Shown here in pieces: positions 1 to 10,500 of a stretch of 64,000 bases of DNA. The position numbers and the translations under genes are program-made. The first letter of the stretch is position 1. Every line of letters starts with the position of its first letter. This stretch comes from Prinsepia uniflora (Eukaryota > Streptophyta > Magnoliopsida > Rosales > Rosaceae). Below the pieces are notes generated by a model. The model ran no database searches. It had not been told where the DNA came from and was given only the letters and a program-made list of their open reading frames with translations. The stretch covers positions 43,494,194 through 43,558,193 of the forward strand of contig CM064870.1 in NCBI GenBank assembly GCA_032719365.1, in the 5' to 3' direction.

Positions 1-779
1 GTCTGTAGACAGGTGACACATCGAAATTGGACATCGTACATAAAAGTTATCGGTCTTGAACGAATCATGGTACTATTACACAATTTACGAGGTAGATTGA
101 GTTTGTTTCTAGTGGGATAGATATTTGTGTTTAGGACCTATGGATGAGTGACAAGTTTCACTCACCCATTTATTCTCATCTTCCATACATGCATCTCTCC
201 CATTCCCTTTTTATTTCGAACAAACCCAAAACCCTCCCCATTTTCCCTTGCTTTGATCTGATATAAGGACCACAGAGAGATTGAGAGAGATTGAGGGTGA
301 GACTGAGAGACTAGGAGAAGGCAAGGGACGCAGCGGTGGCCTGAGAACCCAAAAACCCAGGTAAACCCGAAACCCATAAGTTTGAAGATTTGGTTTTAAG
401 TTTTGTACATTTAGGATGTGTACTAATGCCCTGGTCATGTTCCTTGACGTTGGACGAGTTCATAGGGACAAAAATGGAAGAGTTTGGCTGCTTGAATAGC
501 CCTGGAAGAAGGCTTGAAGTCTGGCCGTGGAAGTTCGATCATGACAGGTACTTTCTAGGGATTTTCTTTTAGTTTGGAGGTTATAGATCGATTGTTGGGC
601 TCAAGGAAAGTCGATTAGGCGAACAACGGAGTGAAATTCTGTCCAGACGGTCGAGATACGGTCGGGTCAGGATTGCGGGTTAAACGACCCATTGTAGAGG
701 TTCAAGTCGACCCGACCAAAGGTTGGCGATGATGGCATGGCAATCCACGTCATCATCTGTCAGACCTGTTAGACCATGT
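1..779 (+). repeat. Left part of an LTR split by the 780-4344 insertion
   Basis: Forward-orientation LTR sequence that starts outside the window. It has the block found near the 5' end of the other LTRs here (GTAGACAGGTG at about 6-16) and a degenerate copy of the shared palindrome at 143-166 (GATGAGTGACA...). It also has a donor-like GACAG|GTACTT at about 548. The sequence stops at a CATGT target-site copy (775-779) and resumes after 4349. No coding capacity is seen. Confidence 0.7.
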
Positions 780-828
780 TGATAGGGCCCACCCCTAATC
801 CCCCGGGATTAAGGGCTGGGCCCTATCA
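780..828 (+). other. Palindromic 49-bp left terminus in place of a 5' LTR
   Basis: The two halves are near reverse complements: TGATAGGGCCCACCCCTAAT on the left and GGGCTGGGCCCTATCA on the right. The left half reads like the start of a reverse-oriented LTR of this family (compare 41759 and 42891). The right half reads like a normal LTR 3' end and abuts the primer-binding site. The expected roughly 1.6 kb 5' LTR is absent although the target duplication is intact. Confidence 0.75.
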
Positions 829-830
829 AT

Positions 831-843
831 TTGGTATCAGAGC
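831..843 (+). other. Primer-binding site (initiator Met tRNA)
   Basis: TTGGTATCAGAGC lies two bases after the LTR-like end at 828. It is the standard plant PBS complementary to the 3' end of initiator methionine tRNA, where minus-strand cDNA synthesis starts. Confidence 0.9.
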
Positions 844-1413
844 GAGGTTTTGGATGTTTTGCGCGAGGTTTGGTTCCCAGAATCATTGGTTCGTCGACTT
901 GGGTGGTGTGAGGCTACTGTGGATGTGATGTCTCGATGCGGAACAGCCCGACAGCAACCTGGATATGATAGTGATAATACGTTCGTGGTGGTTAGACAAC
1001 AGTGATTATGAGTGCTAGTCGCTCGGTACGCGATACGAGGTAAGACGTATGTCGGCTTAGGGCCGGAATGGTTAGTGTGTTGGCACTGGTGTTGGTGTTA
1101 CTTGCTGGATGGACCATCGGGTCAGAGTGCTGGATGGCCCATCGAGTCGGAGATACGCTAGTCGATTAATCTGGATGGTAGCCAGTAAGCTACGGATAAA
1201 GAAGCTTAGTCGGCTTGTGGGCTGAGAGTAGCCGTTCAGCTAGTGAGATGTGTTGATTAGGAGAGTCACGATAAGGAATGGTCTTAGTCGAGTGTGAAGC
1301 CCGAGTGGTAAGTCTGTAGTGAACCAGTGGCAAGTGCGGGTTTGGATAAACCGGACGACAGGGATGATTTGAGGAACCCCAGAGTAAGTGGTTAGGTGAA
1401 AACCGTGAGTCGG

Positions 1414-1759
1414 TGTCAGGACCCGACCCTCCTCTGTCAGGTCCCGACTCATCTAGTACGATATTGTCCTCTTTGGGCTACAACAATACTCAACGAAAAG
1501 CCTACGCCCTCAAGGTTTTCTTTTCGGGAGCTCACGGTGCAACTTCCCAGGGGGTCACCCATCATGGAATTGCACCAGCCTCAACTCGCTTAACTTTGGG
1601 GTTCCAATCCCCCCCAAAGCCACTGAGCTCCCAAAAGGCCTCATGCTAGATAGGTGTGTGCCTACACCTTTAAGGCACACCACCATCCTCTTCCAGACCA
1701 TTCCCCCCTCGCAGGAATGTGGGATTGTTCACCGTTCCCTCCAGAACACGGGTCTTACA
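1414..1759 (-). mobile_element. Solo LTR of Cassandra (5S-bearing TRIM)
   Basis: Read on the minus strand, the 346-bp unit begins TGTAAGACCCG and ends GGGTCCTGACA. It is flanked by GTCGG (1409-1413) and GTTGG (1760-1764), a target duplication with one C/T change. It carries a diverged 5S rRNA-like domain and the block CCCAAAGAGGACAATATCG, which I recognise from Cassandra LTRs. There is one LTR and no PBS or polypurine tract, so it is a solo LTR produced by LTR-LTR recombination. It sits inside the internal region of the 780-4344 element. Confidence 0.85.
1530..1625 (-). other. 5S rRNA-like domain of the Cassandra LTR
   Basis: On the minus strand this segment keeps an A-box-like AAGTTAAGCGAGTTGAGG and a C-box-like GATGGGTGACCCCCTGGGAA (plus-strand 1541-1565), in 5S order. 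The start of the 5S sequence and the intermediate element between the boxes are poorly conserved. It is not a genuine 5S gene. In Cassandra this domain is thought to supply a Pol III promoter. Confidence 0.8.
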
Positions 1760-2648
1760 GTTGGGGTTGTTGTAAATGGAAAAGTTCAGAAGATGGCGGT
1801 GTTGGTATTGGTTGAGAATCTGAGTAGATGAGGGATGTTAGTTGCCCCGACCCGGGCGTAGATTGAGGGTTTGGCTCAGTGCAAGCAGAAGTTCAGGCTT
1901 AGAAGATTGTGAACCCTAGAATAGAGAGTAGTGGAGTGGTAGCATAGTGGACCCTGCCTTGTGTTGGATCGGGTTAGGTGGATCTGGTCGGGTTTGACCA
2001 TTTGTGAGGATGATTTTGTGGAGATATGGAGATGCCGAGGTCGCCGAGGTTGTCCTAAGTTGGAGTAAGGTTGGATGACTTGTGATGTTCTAGTTAAGGA
2101 CTATGGTGAGTTCCACTGAAGGAGGACGGAAGGAATTGGGAATGAGTGATTATAACTGATCGATATGAGGTTATTGAAGAGAACGCACAATCTAGGAGTG
2201 TCTTTAGGACTTTGTTGATTTATTTTGACAGGGCGGTCGGAGCAGTCGAGGGAGATTAAGGTAAGTAGTGAGTTGGGTAGTGGTTAAGTTACCAAGAGAC
2301 CGGGAGTCTGATGAGGACTTGAGTTAGTTTCCGGAAGGTGTAGGTGATTGTGCGTGAGGATGTACTCTATGAACTCTATTAGGTACTCTAAATGAGGTAT
2401 TTTAAAATACCTTTGTTTTCTTTTCATAGAGTTTTCCCTTGCGTACATGATGAAGTATGGGATAAAAGGTACGTTCGACTTGAGAGAGTGGCAGAAGTGT
2501 CGAACTGGTAGTAGGAGGGTTGTGATATACCCAAGGTGAAGATGATAGGTTGGAAACTGTCTAGAGTAGTTGGTTTGGCAAGAGTTGACCACCGGTTAGG
2601 AGACCCCAGGTGTGAGGTACGAGCTGTGGAATTTTGGGGACGAAATTC

Positions 2649-2665
2649 TTTTAAGGAGGGTAGAA
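2649..2665 (+). other. Polypurine tract of the 780-4344 element
   Basis: TTTTAAGGAGGGTAGAA precedes the 3' LTR start TGTAACGACC. It marks the plus-strand primer and fixes the 3' LTR boundary. Equivalent tracts lie before 36482 and 59027 and, reversed, after 61093. Confidence 0.8.
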
Positions 2666-4344
2666 TGTAACGACCCGTCGCGGGAGTCGGGATTAGCAAA
2701 GTGATTAGTAACGGCTTAACTGAGTTAATCAGTGGTTAGTTGGTTACTTTTGGACATTAGGCGTAGAATGATGATTTTGCCCCTAGAATGGGTTCGGACG
2801 GTCAATTGGGCATTGACCGATGACCGTGATGTAGTTTGGGACCTCACGAGTCCGTAGACAGGTGGCACGCCCGATTCTGACATCCGAGGAAAAAGTTATG
2901 ATGTTCGGAAGGTTGAGGGTACTTTCGTAATTTAGTTAAAATACGAAAAAATTACGGGGCTTTAATAGAAGCTTAATTAAGTCGTTAGTGACCTCGTTAT
3001 GGGATTTGAACAGGTTCGGGAAAGCCGAGGATAGCGGAATGGTCGGGAACTGCGTAAGTGAGCGCGTATCGAGGCGACGACGGAATGGTCTATGAGTGGA
3101 CTTTGTTTTCTCACTCTTGATGAATGCATATATGTTTTAATATGTTTTCATACTTGATTCTATGATTTGATTTATGATCTTGATGGTTTACGGTTTTGCA
3201 CATTTTTCGAGGAAATTACGGAGTTTCACGTTTTACGAGATTTGACGGATATTGTGATTTGAACCTGGTTTCAATAATTTGACTTCGGGATTTGAATTTC
3301 AATGGAAGTAAAAGGATTTTGAAAAATGACTTTGGGCCTAGAGGCCCAGTTCAAAAAATGGTTTTAAGAAACGTGATTTCGGGTTCTGGAATCGGATTTC
3401 CGGATGACGATTCGGAATTCGGGTTGGAACTTGAAATGGATTTCCGGGTTTGGGTTCAGAATGGTTATTCCGAATGCCGGCTTACGGAATGATGGTTGCA
3501 AACTAGGATCTGGAAAGGAGATGGATATGAGTTCTGGGTTTGGATTCGGGATCCTAATGAGATTGCGGATTCGGATTCGAAAATGGAAAATGGTTTGCAA
3601 ATGGTTTTGGATTGGATTTGCTGGATCTGGTTATTGGGTTTAAAGACCCAGATTATGTTTGACGGGGGCGGGCCCGGATTGAGTTTAAAGACTCGGATAT
3701 TGATATTTTCCCCCGTACGCCTGTTGAGTTTAAAGACTCGGGAGTTTAAAGACTCGGATTATATTGAGGCCTGGATTGAGTTTAAAGACTCGGGAGTTTA
3801 AAGACTCGGATAGATCCAGCAGGTTCGATGAACGGAAATGTGGTATGCTTTTCAATAATGGTTTTCTGAGGTTTTGGGCTATGCCCGGATGAAATGGTTT
3901 TCGACGGTTTTGGGGCTGAGGCCCAGGATTTGAGAAAAAGGAAAATGTGTTTGGTTTTCGTACATGGTTTTATGCCATACCTTTGATATGCATGCATTGG
4001 TTTTTGAGACGGAGGGTATAAATGTAATTGTGTTTTCTGTTAACTGTTTTTAAACTTATTCTTTATTTTTGTACACTCACAGTCTTTTCATGTTTTTTAT
4101 ACCCTCTAGGTTGTTGCGGCACGGGCTGTCGATCGAGAGAGTCGGAGACATCACCCGCACGATCCACAGTAGACTCTGCACACCCTGAGAAGTTCAGAAG
4201 TTTGGATAGTTAGATCGAAAATCCCTTGTCCGACTTACGTGTCAAATGGAGGTTGGACGTTCGTTTAGCCTTCATGTCATTCGTAAGTTAGACGGGAGCA
4301 GGGTTTAGCCCTTAATCCCAGGGGATTAGGGGTGGGCCCTGTCA
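2666..4344 (+). repeat. 3' LTR (1679 bp) of the 780-4344 element
   Basis: It runs from TGTAACGACCCGTCGCGGG to GGGTGGGCCCTGTCA. The 5' part is shorter than in the roughly 3-kb LTRs elsewhere in the window and lacks the region holding their first donor. It keeps an ACAG acceptor (AG at 3012-3013), a 78-bp exon-like block, and a mutated donor ATGAGT at 3092 where other copies have GTGAGT. It then has a GTTTAAAGACTC minisatellite (about 3636-3812) and the acceptor CCCTCTAG|GTTG at 4109/4110. Confidence 0.85.
3636..3812 (+). repeat. GTTTAAAGACTCGG minisatellite
   Basis: Short units built on GAGTTTAAAGACTCGG recur, often as head-to-tail pairs, separated by spacers such as GACGGGGGCGGGCCCGG and GGCCTGTT. 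Each unit has inverted ends (GAGT...ACTC) around TTTAAAG. The same array occurs at about 31555-31800, 48895-49088 and 58020-58156, and reversed at about 25638-25770 and 42355-42635. In every case it lies inside the putative second LTR intron. Confidence 0.85.
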
Positions 4345-5498
4345 CATGTGGCCGAATAGAGAGTGATACGTAGATGTCAGGTCCAGTCAGAAGTGATGTG
4401 GTAGTGCCACGTCAGACATGTCAGACCACATGGACCAATGAGGTGGTACCATGCGGCAACATGTCAGAAGGTGTCAGATGATGTGGCAGCTGACATGTCA
4501 GGTCCACATCAGCATTGTCAAACCACGTGGACCAATGAGGTGGTGCCACGTGGAAGTGTGTCAAGTTGTCAGAGCTGACGTGTTCGTGACATGTGGCACC
4601 AGTCAGGGTGTGCCACGCGGCAGGTTGTCAGACCTACCAGGCTAACGTCAGCAGATGATGTCAATGTTGACTGGCGTTTATAGTTGACCAACATTGATCG
4701 TAAATTTGATCGATGCGTGGGGGCGCGTGGGCACAAATTTTGAGGCTAAACTGGTCTTATTCAAAAGTTTTCGACGTTCTAAATACAATGGTGGTGGTTT
4801 CATGTCGATCAGAGATCGTTTGATAGGTCATTTAGACTTTTTTAGCCTCAGAAATTGTGTTTGGGACACGTTGACTGTTCTGGGAAATGTAAGGGTCTAT
4901 GATTAGGACATGTATCGATGGATAGTGACCTTTGGATGTGATTTTGACATGTCCGGACGTCTCGGAGAATGTGGATTAGCCCTGGAGTGGCTTACGGCTC
5001 AGGTTTCGGAGCGCGCAGCTTAGACTGTCTGTGAGTGGATGTTTGATTTATAAATCTGATGCATGCATAACTTTTTTATATGTTTTATGAACATGATTTG
5101 AGATGCCTTGAGTGCATAAGATTTAAACTTGGTTTATGTTGTTGATTGGGCATTTTCAGAGAAAATGTGATATTACACGTAGTACGAGATTTATGTTTTA
5201 TATGATATTTGGGCTTAGACCGAGTAATCTACATACATGTGTTTTATGTGATTTTGATGGTTTTACGGAGAGGCGTGAAACTGAGAATTTGACTATCGAT
5301 TTTGATTTATTCACCGAGATGCGTGAAATCGGTATTCGAGCATGAGTCCCAGTTGGGAATCTCCTTTGACTGCTTAGGATTTGGAAAATGATTTGAATAA
5401 TGAAATGGTTTTAGGATTTGGAAATAAGTTTTGGGCTTAAGTCCCAGTCGATTTACGGTTTGAATTAGAGTATAATCAAACGCAAGGAAATGATATTG
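4345..5498 (+). repeat. Right part of the outer LTR resumed after the 780-4344 element
   Basis: After the CATGT duplicate the outer LTR continues with a 4350-4650 segment rich in CACGTGG, CCAATGAGG and ATGTCAG words. It then carries the TTGACCAACATTGA block also seen at about 41060. The donor CTGTCT|GTGAGTGG is conserved at 5031, but the preceding acceptor has decayed to ACATG. It runs into another LTR start at 5499, so its own 3' end is not seen. Confidence 0.7.
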
Positions 5499-6545
5499 TG
5501 TAACACCCCGGACCGTTAATTAAATCTAAATTTAAAAACTTTATGAAAAATGACCATATTACCCCTGGTTAGGAAAAAATGTTGATTTTTGACCCAGGAC
5601 ACTGTTTTGACTTTGACCAAGGTCTGTTACGTAGATCGGGACATCACGAGTCCGTACACAGGTGGCACGTTGAAATCGGATATTCAATGGGAAAGTTACG
5701 AGTCACGAAAACAAAACGATACTATTCATATTTTACGAGGAATTGGGTAGGTGGCATTATTTGATGGGCCATAGTTTTCAGTGGATCAATCATATGAGTG
5801 ACAAGTGTCACTCATCTGATTGGCCCAGTAACCTAAACAATTGGGGTTCATGTATCTTCATCTTCTCCGTTGTTTTCTCACTTCACTCGAAACCCACAAA
5901 CACCAAAACCCACCCCATTTCCTCTATACCATCATCTTCTGTTTCTATGAGTTGTGAGAGGCTGAGAGTGACAGAAGAGATAAAAGGGACGACGAAGACG
6001 GTAGCGTAAGGCGGAGGAGCTGCACAATAGGTAAACCCGGAACCTTAAAACGGGTCAAATTTCCAAGTTGAGTTTAGGGGATGTGTTGGATGATTCTAAT
6101 GACCCAGAAACATTCCTAGGGTCTGTACGATCTCAAAGAAGCCAAAAGCAAGGCTTGGAGTAGCTGGGATCGACGGGGAGCAACTAAGGAAGTTTGGCCG
6201 TCACTGTTCAACATCGAAAAGGTATGATCTTTGACCCTTTGCTAGTTTTAGGGCCATAGATTCCTTCTAGGAAGCCAAACGATCATGTAGGATCAAACAA
6301 CATCAAAACGGGTTGGAAATGCATAAGATAGGGTCAGGTCGGGTCATGGGTCTAGTTGACCCGTTATAGTGAAACGAGTCAACTCGGCTCGTTGAAGACA
6401 ATGATGACATGGCACCTGTCAAGTCTAACATGTGTCAGACCTATTAGGCTGACGCCATCGATGACGTCAACATTGATGTCAGCGTTGACTTTGCTGACAT
6501 TCGCGTTGACTTTGTCCAACCATTCAAGTCATCACTTTAAAAAGC
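5499..6545 (+). repeat. 3'-truncated forward LTR
   Basis: It begins TGTAACACCCCGG, like the LTR at 29547. It carries the GTACACAGGTGGCACG block, the GATGAGTGACA-type palindrome (5794-5817), a donor-like GAAAAG|GTATG near 6221, and a TGACGTCAACATTGATGTCA-type region at 6450-6500. Similarity to the other LTRs stops near 6545 and no LTR 3' end follows. Confidence 0.65.
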
Positions 6546-7530
6546 CTAATACCAACGTAGCCAACATCACACATTTACATCCACCCAAATGTTATTGGGT
6601 ATTTAGGTAAATATCAAATTTCCGAATTAAATTTTTGAGAACGGATTGTCATATAGGATATTATAGTATAATTATTTTATTATAATAAGAAAAATTACAA
6701 ACAAATTGCACATTTAATACCTTGTTTTTTAGACCAAAGAATATTTATTTATTACACGTTAAAAAGCTGATGGGAAAAATTAATAACATATAAAATCGTA
6801 GAAGAAATGATGGCAAGACAACCTAAAGAATAAAAATAAATTTCGGCGTGAGAAAAAGAGCGTAAAAACAGCAGGAGCAGCAGCAACAACTGAGTTAAGT
6901 TGTTTCCGTATAAACTGTGGACATTTTTCGGGTTTCAGAGCATCTTCGCATTACTCGCAGTAAAGGGGAAACCAGTGTGCAGCACTAAACTTGCCCAATT
7001 AGATCACCAGAAACAGAAAGGACCGATGAGAAATTAATCTCCATGTAACCACAGGTGGTCGAATGCTTCAAGTATTAGTCTTATTTGCGCACAAAGGCAA
7101 ATATTATAGGAAGACTGGTTTTGACTATTGCTTGGGAAAAGAAAAACATGATAACAAAAACGGTATTGCATTTGGTACAAGGTAAAAGTCAGCTATTCCA
7201 GCAAACTGAGCAATTGCGGAGAAGTTTTTCCAGTAACAATTTATGGCTTGAAAAGTGAAAACATCATTGCTATACACATGTTGGTTATTTTGAGATATCC
7301 TATTCTCAGCTACTAACACTGATAGAAAGGCCCAACACAATTTCTCATACAAAATTTACAAATGTAATTGAACCAGAAGAAAGGAAGGGGATATTTTCAG
7401 TGACAATATACTGTTTTTGGACTAAAGAGGATGAGATCCGAAGCACAACCGACTCACCAATTGAGGCAGTCCAGTCCAGTCCATCTCAATATTATGTTAT
7501 TTTGTGAATAGTATGAATCCCCTTCCTTGC
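6546..7530. other. AT-rich intergenic DNA and 3' flank of the RING-CH gene
   Basis: Positions 6600-6850 are AT-rich and low in complexity. The part nearest 7531 must hold the 3' UTR of the minus-strand gene. The short ORF at 7125-7352 has no recognisable domain. I see no other gene. Confidence 0.5.
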
Positions 7531-10500
7531 CTATAGCAGGCCAAGTGTTTTCAGCTGCTGAATATGCTCAGGTGGGAGAGCCGGGGGAGACCATTCAGAT
7601 CCTGTCATCTCACCATCCACATCTTCCACAACATATTCCTACAAGAGGAAAAAAAGAAAACGTTCCAATAAAAATCTGGTAACATATTTAGTAATGATAA
7701 GATCTGGTAGCAGTACAACATCCTGAAATGATTAACTGTTTATGTACCGTACACAATTATGTGTACCTCTTCAGTATTAACTTATGTAAACCCAGTAGTT
7801 CATGAAAAACAACTCACAGATAAGCTAGGTAGAGGTTTGGCCATCATCCTCTAGTAACGGGGTCCTAAAAGAGTACCTATGTTAAAATTCAGCACCCCCC
7901 ATAAAATTACTTTTTTCAATAAATAATATGGGCCTATATTTTACCATCTCTAGCAATAAGGGCCTGTGCTATACAATTCCTTCAATAAAAAGACATCGGA
8001 CCCACCACTTGAACCAACTAGCACCTGGTCAGGTCATACATAAAGGGTTATAATTGGCTGGCCTTTAGGAAGGAAGCTAGCTTTTGAAATTTAGGATCGA
8101 TTCTAGTTCACTTGCTAGAGATGGATTTTGACACAAAGTTCCTATATTTGGACTTTCAGTCCACTGCCAAGAGATGGTCAAGGGCTCACCATGCTAAAAT
8201 TTAAACCCCCTAAAAATTAATTTTTTTAAATGGATAGGGTAAGGCAATATTTTACCATCTCCAGCATAATTCCTTCAATAAGAAGTTGTGGAACCCACCA
8301 CTTGCCCCCACCTGCACTTGGTCAATTTATGAACAATCCTAAATTTAGGATTTAGAAATGGCTTTAGGACACTTGCTGGAAATGGATTTTGACCCAAAAA
8401 TCCTAAATTTGGCCCCTTTAGTCCATTGCTAGAGATGGCTAAGCTTCCGAAGTTAAATGTAACTTGATCAATAATTAAATGGGCCAACGGAAAATGATCA
8501 ACACCTTACAGTCTAATGAAACTTGGACATGCAGGCTAAAATTTTGAAACAAAATGCATATTAAGTTCATGAATTAATAAAACTTATGGCAGGTCCACAA
8601 TAATGCGAATGGCCAAAGCCACAGTATTTTAGCAGAATTTTGATTCAAATTGAGTTTTAATTGGAACCTGTGCGGGTACATGCAAAGTTTGATCATGTTT
8701 TTCCTAAGAAATTATATCTAATCTCTACTGTATTCAGGTAGAGTTTATGTCCAAATTAGTTATGAAAAATTATAGAATACGAGAAGATAACTATAGTATT
8801 TTAGCTTCTACCTACAGAATATAAAGCATGAATAGGAAAAAAAAATTATAGAAGAGAGGTCCCAAACTCACTTTTGTCAGCATCCTTTTTGCAAGAATAT
8901 GATAATGCCGCTGCCAAATCCTCTGTCCAACCATTGTAGCTACCAGCACACTGTAGAATATCCCAATTACTGTAAAAAGTCCCAGCACAATTAGAGCCAT
9001 TATAAATAATATTGGTAGCCCTGCTTCACCAGCCCCTCCCAAGCAACCACATTCACCAGCCATACTAGCACAACTTCCCCAGCAAGTGGTACAGTCAGTC
9101 CACATACAGAGAGTTCCAGGTAAATGACAGTCTGCGCACATGCTGCAGGAATTGAGTAAAATTGAGTTGCCTTATGCAAACATTAATTTCAATCAATACA
9201 CACTAATTTTCACACAAACTAATGAACGATGAGGACACTATCTCATATTAAACAACACTTAATGGTGCGGACAGATGAAGCACATTAGGCGTCTGGGTTG
9301 TGATAGACCAGACTCTTCAGGCAGTTAAACCAAAAAAGAACACAACGAAAACTGAGTTGGTGTCATCAGGTATTAAGCCAAAATTTCAAACTTTCAGAGA
9401 ATTCAATTGAATAATAAAAAGTGAGAGTTAATGGCAACTTTAAGACACAACACGTTGAGCAGTAACTGAATCAAAACTTTCATATGATTGTCTGCGGGGC
9501 CAAGCACGCCCCCTCGAAATCCGGAAAATGTAGTTGACCACAGAAGTGCGTACCAAATAGGTCATTTCGGTCATGGTACTAAGTAGAAGAAAGTTTGGTA
9601 ATGAAATCCAGCAGCAGTAACAGAAACTCAACAAAAAGCAGTAGTACAATAATATCTTATGGAAATGATTTCCACAAGTGTACTCTAGGCAAGGAATACC
9701 AACATATAGGCAAGGAAAACACACTTTCACAATTTCCAATGAAGCAGGTAAAAAAAGAAAAGGGTAAAAGTACCAGTAATTGTATAGTCTAACATGCATG
9801 AGGCTAATGTCAAAACTGTCAAATTGAAATTAATAAGGGCCCATCTAATAACCGTGTGAAGTTTCGTTTTTAGTCTTCCCTTTTCACTTTTTGTGCTTGA
9901 GACATGGGGAATGGAGGGGATGGAGAATAGAGGAAGGATATGGAGGACGAGGTGGAGAACAATGAAGGAGGAAAAGTACAAACCATAAACCACTTTCAAG
10001 ATTGTGTTTTCATTCCTCCCTCTAATTGTTTTCTCTCCATATCACTACTCTTTATTCCTTAGTTTTCTCTCAAGCATAAAAAGTGAAAATCGAAAACCAA
10101 AATTTAAATGGTCATCAAACGGACCCTAAGCCTGAGCTTGGCAAGAGAAGGAAGAAGAAAAAAGAGAACAAAGAAGAGATAGAAACAGCACAGTGCTGAA
10201 TTGCATGACAATTCATAGGGGAGCAGAGGAATTTATCACATTTGTGTCGACCTTAAAAAATAATAGGTGGATTAATCACTTTTCTTTCCACATTGGCTTT
10301 GGTTTTATTCCAGTGCTATCTATCTGTATATCTATATTTAGAGACAAAAACACTTCATTTTCAATATAAATATGTAATCCATTTAGAGCTGATAATATGA
10401 CAGTAATGATGATCAGCTAAACAGCCAGTAGAACTAAATCAATTGTACCAACTGGGTCAAAGATGTCAAGATATAGACATATACCCAGGCTGACAGCAAC

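Larger units (their letters stand above)
780..4344 (+). mobile_element. Non-autonomous LTR retrotransposon with a reduced 5' LTR
   Basis: The element starts with TGATAGGGCC and ends with GGGCCCTGTCA, flanked by perfect 5-bp duplications CATGT (775-779 and 4345-4349). Its parts are a 49-bp palindromic left end (780-828), a primer-binding site (831-843), a non-coding internal region (829-2665), a polypurine tract before 2666, and a full 3' LTR (2666-4344, 1679 bp). The internal region has no recognisable gag or pol and is interrupted by a solo Cassandra LTR. The motif GGGGACGAAATTC beside the polypurine tract is typical of plant Ty3/gypsy elements, so it was probably mobilised by gypsy enzymes (inference). 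Confidence 0.85.

Noticed and set aside
1530..1625. Genuine 5S rRNA gene
   Set aside because: Only two boxes are well conserved and the segment lies between Cassandra LTR termini.
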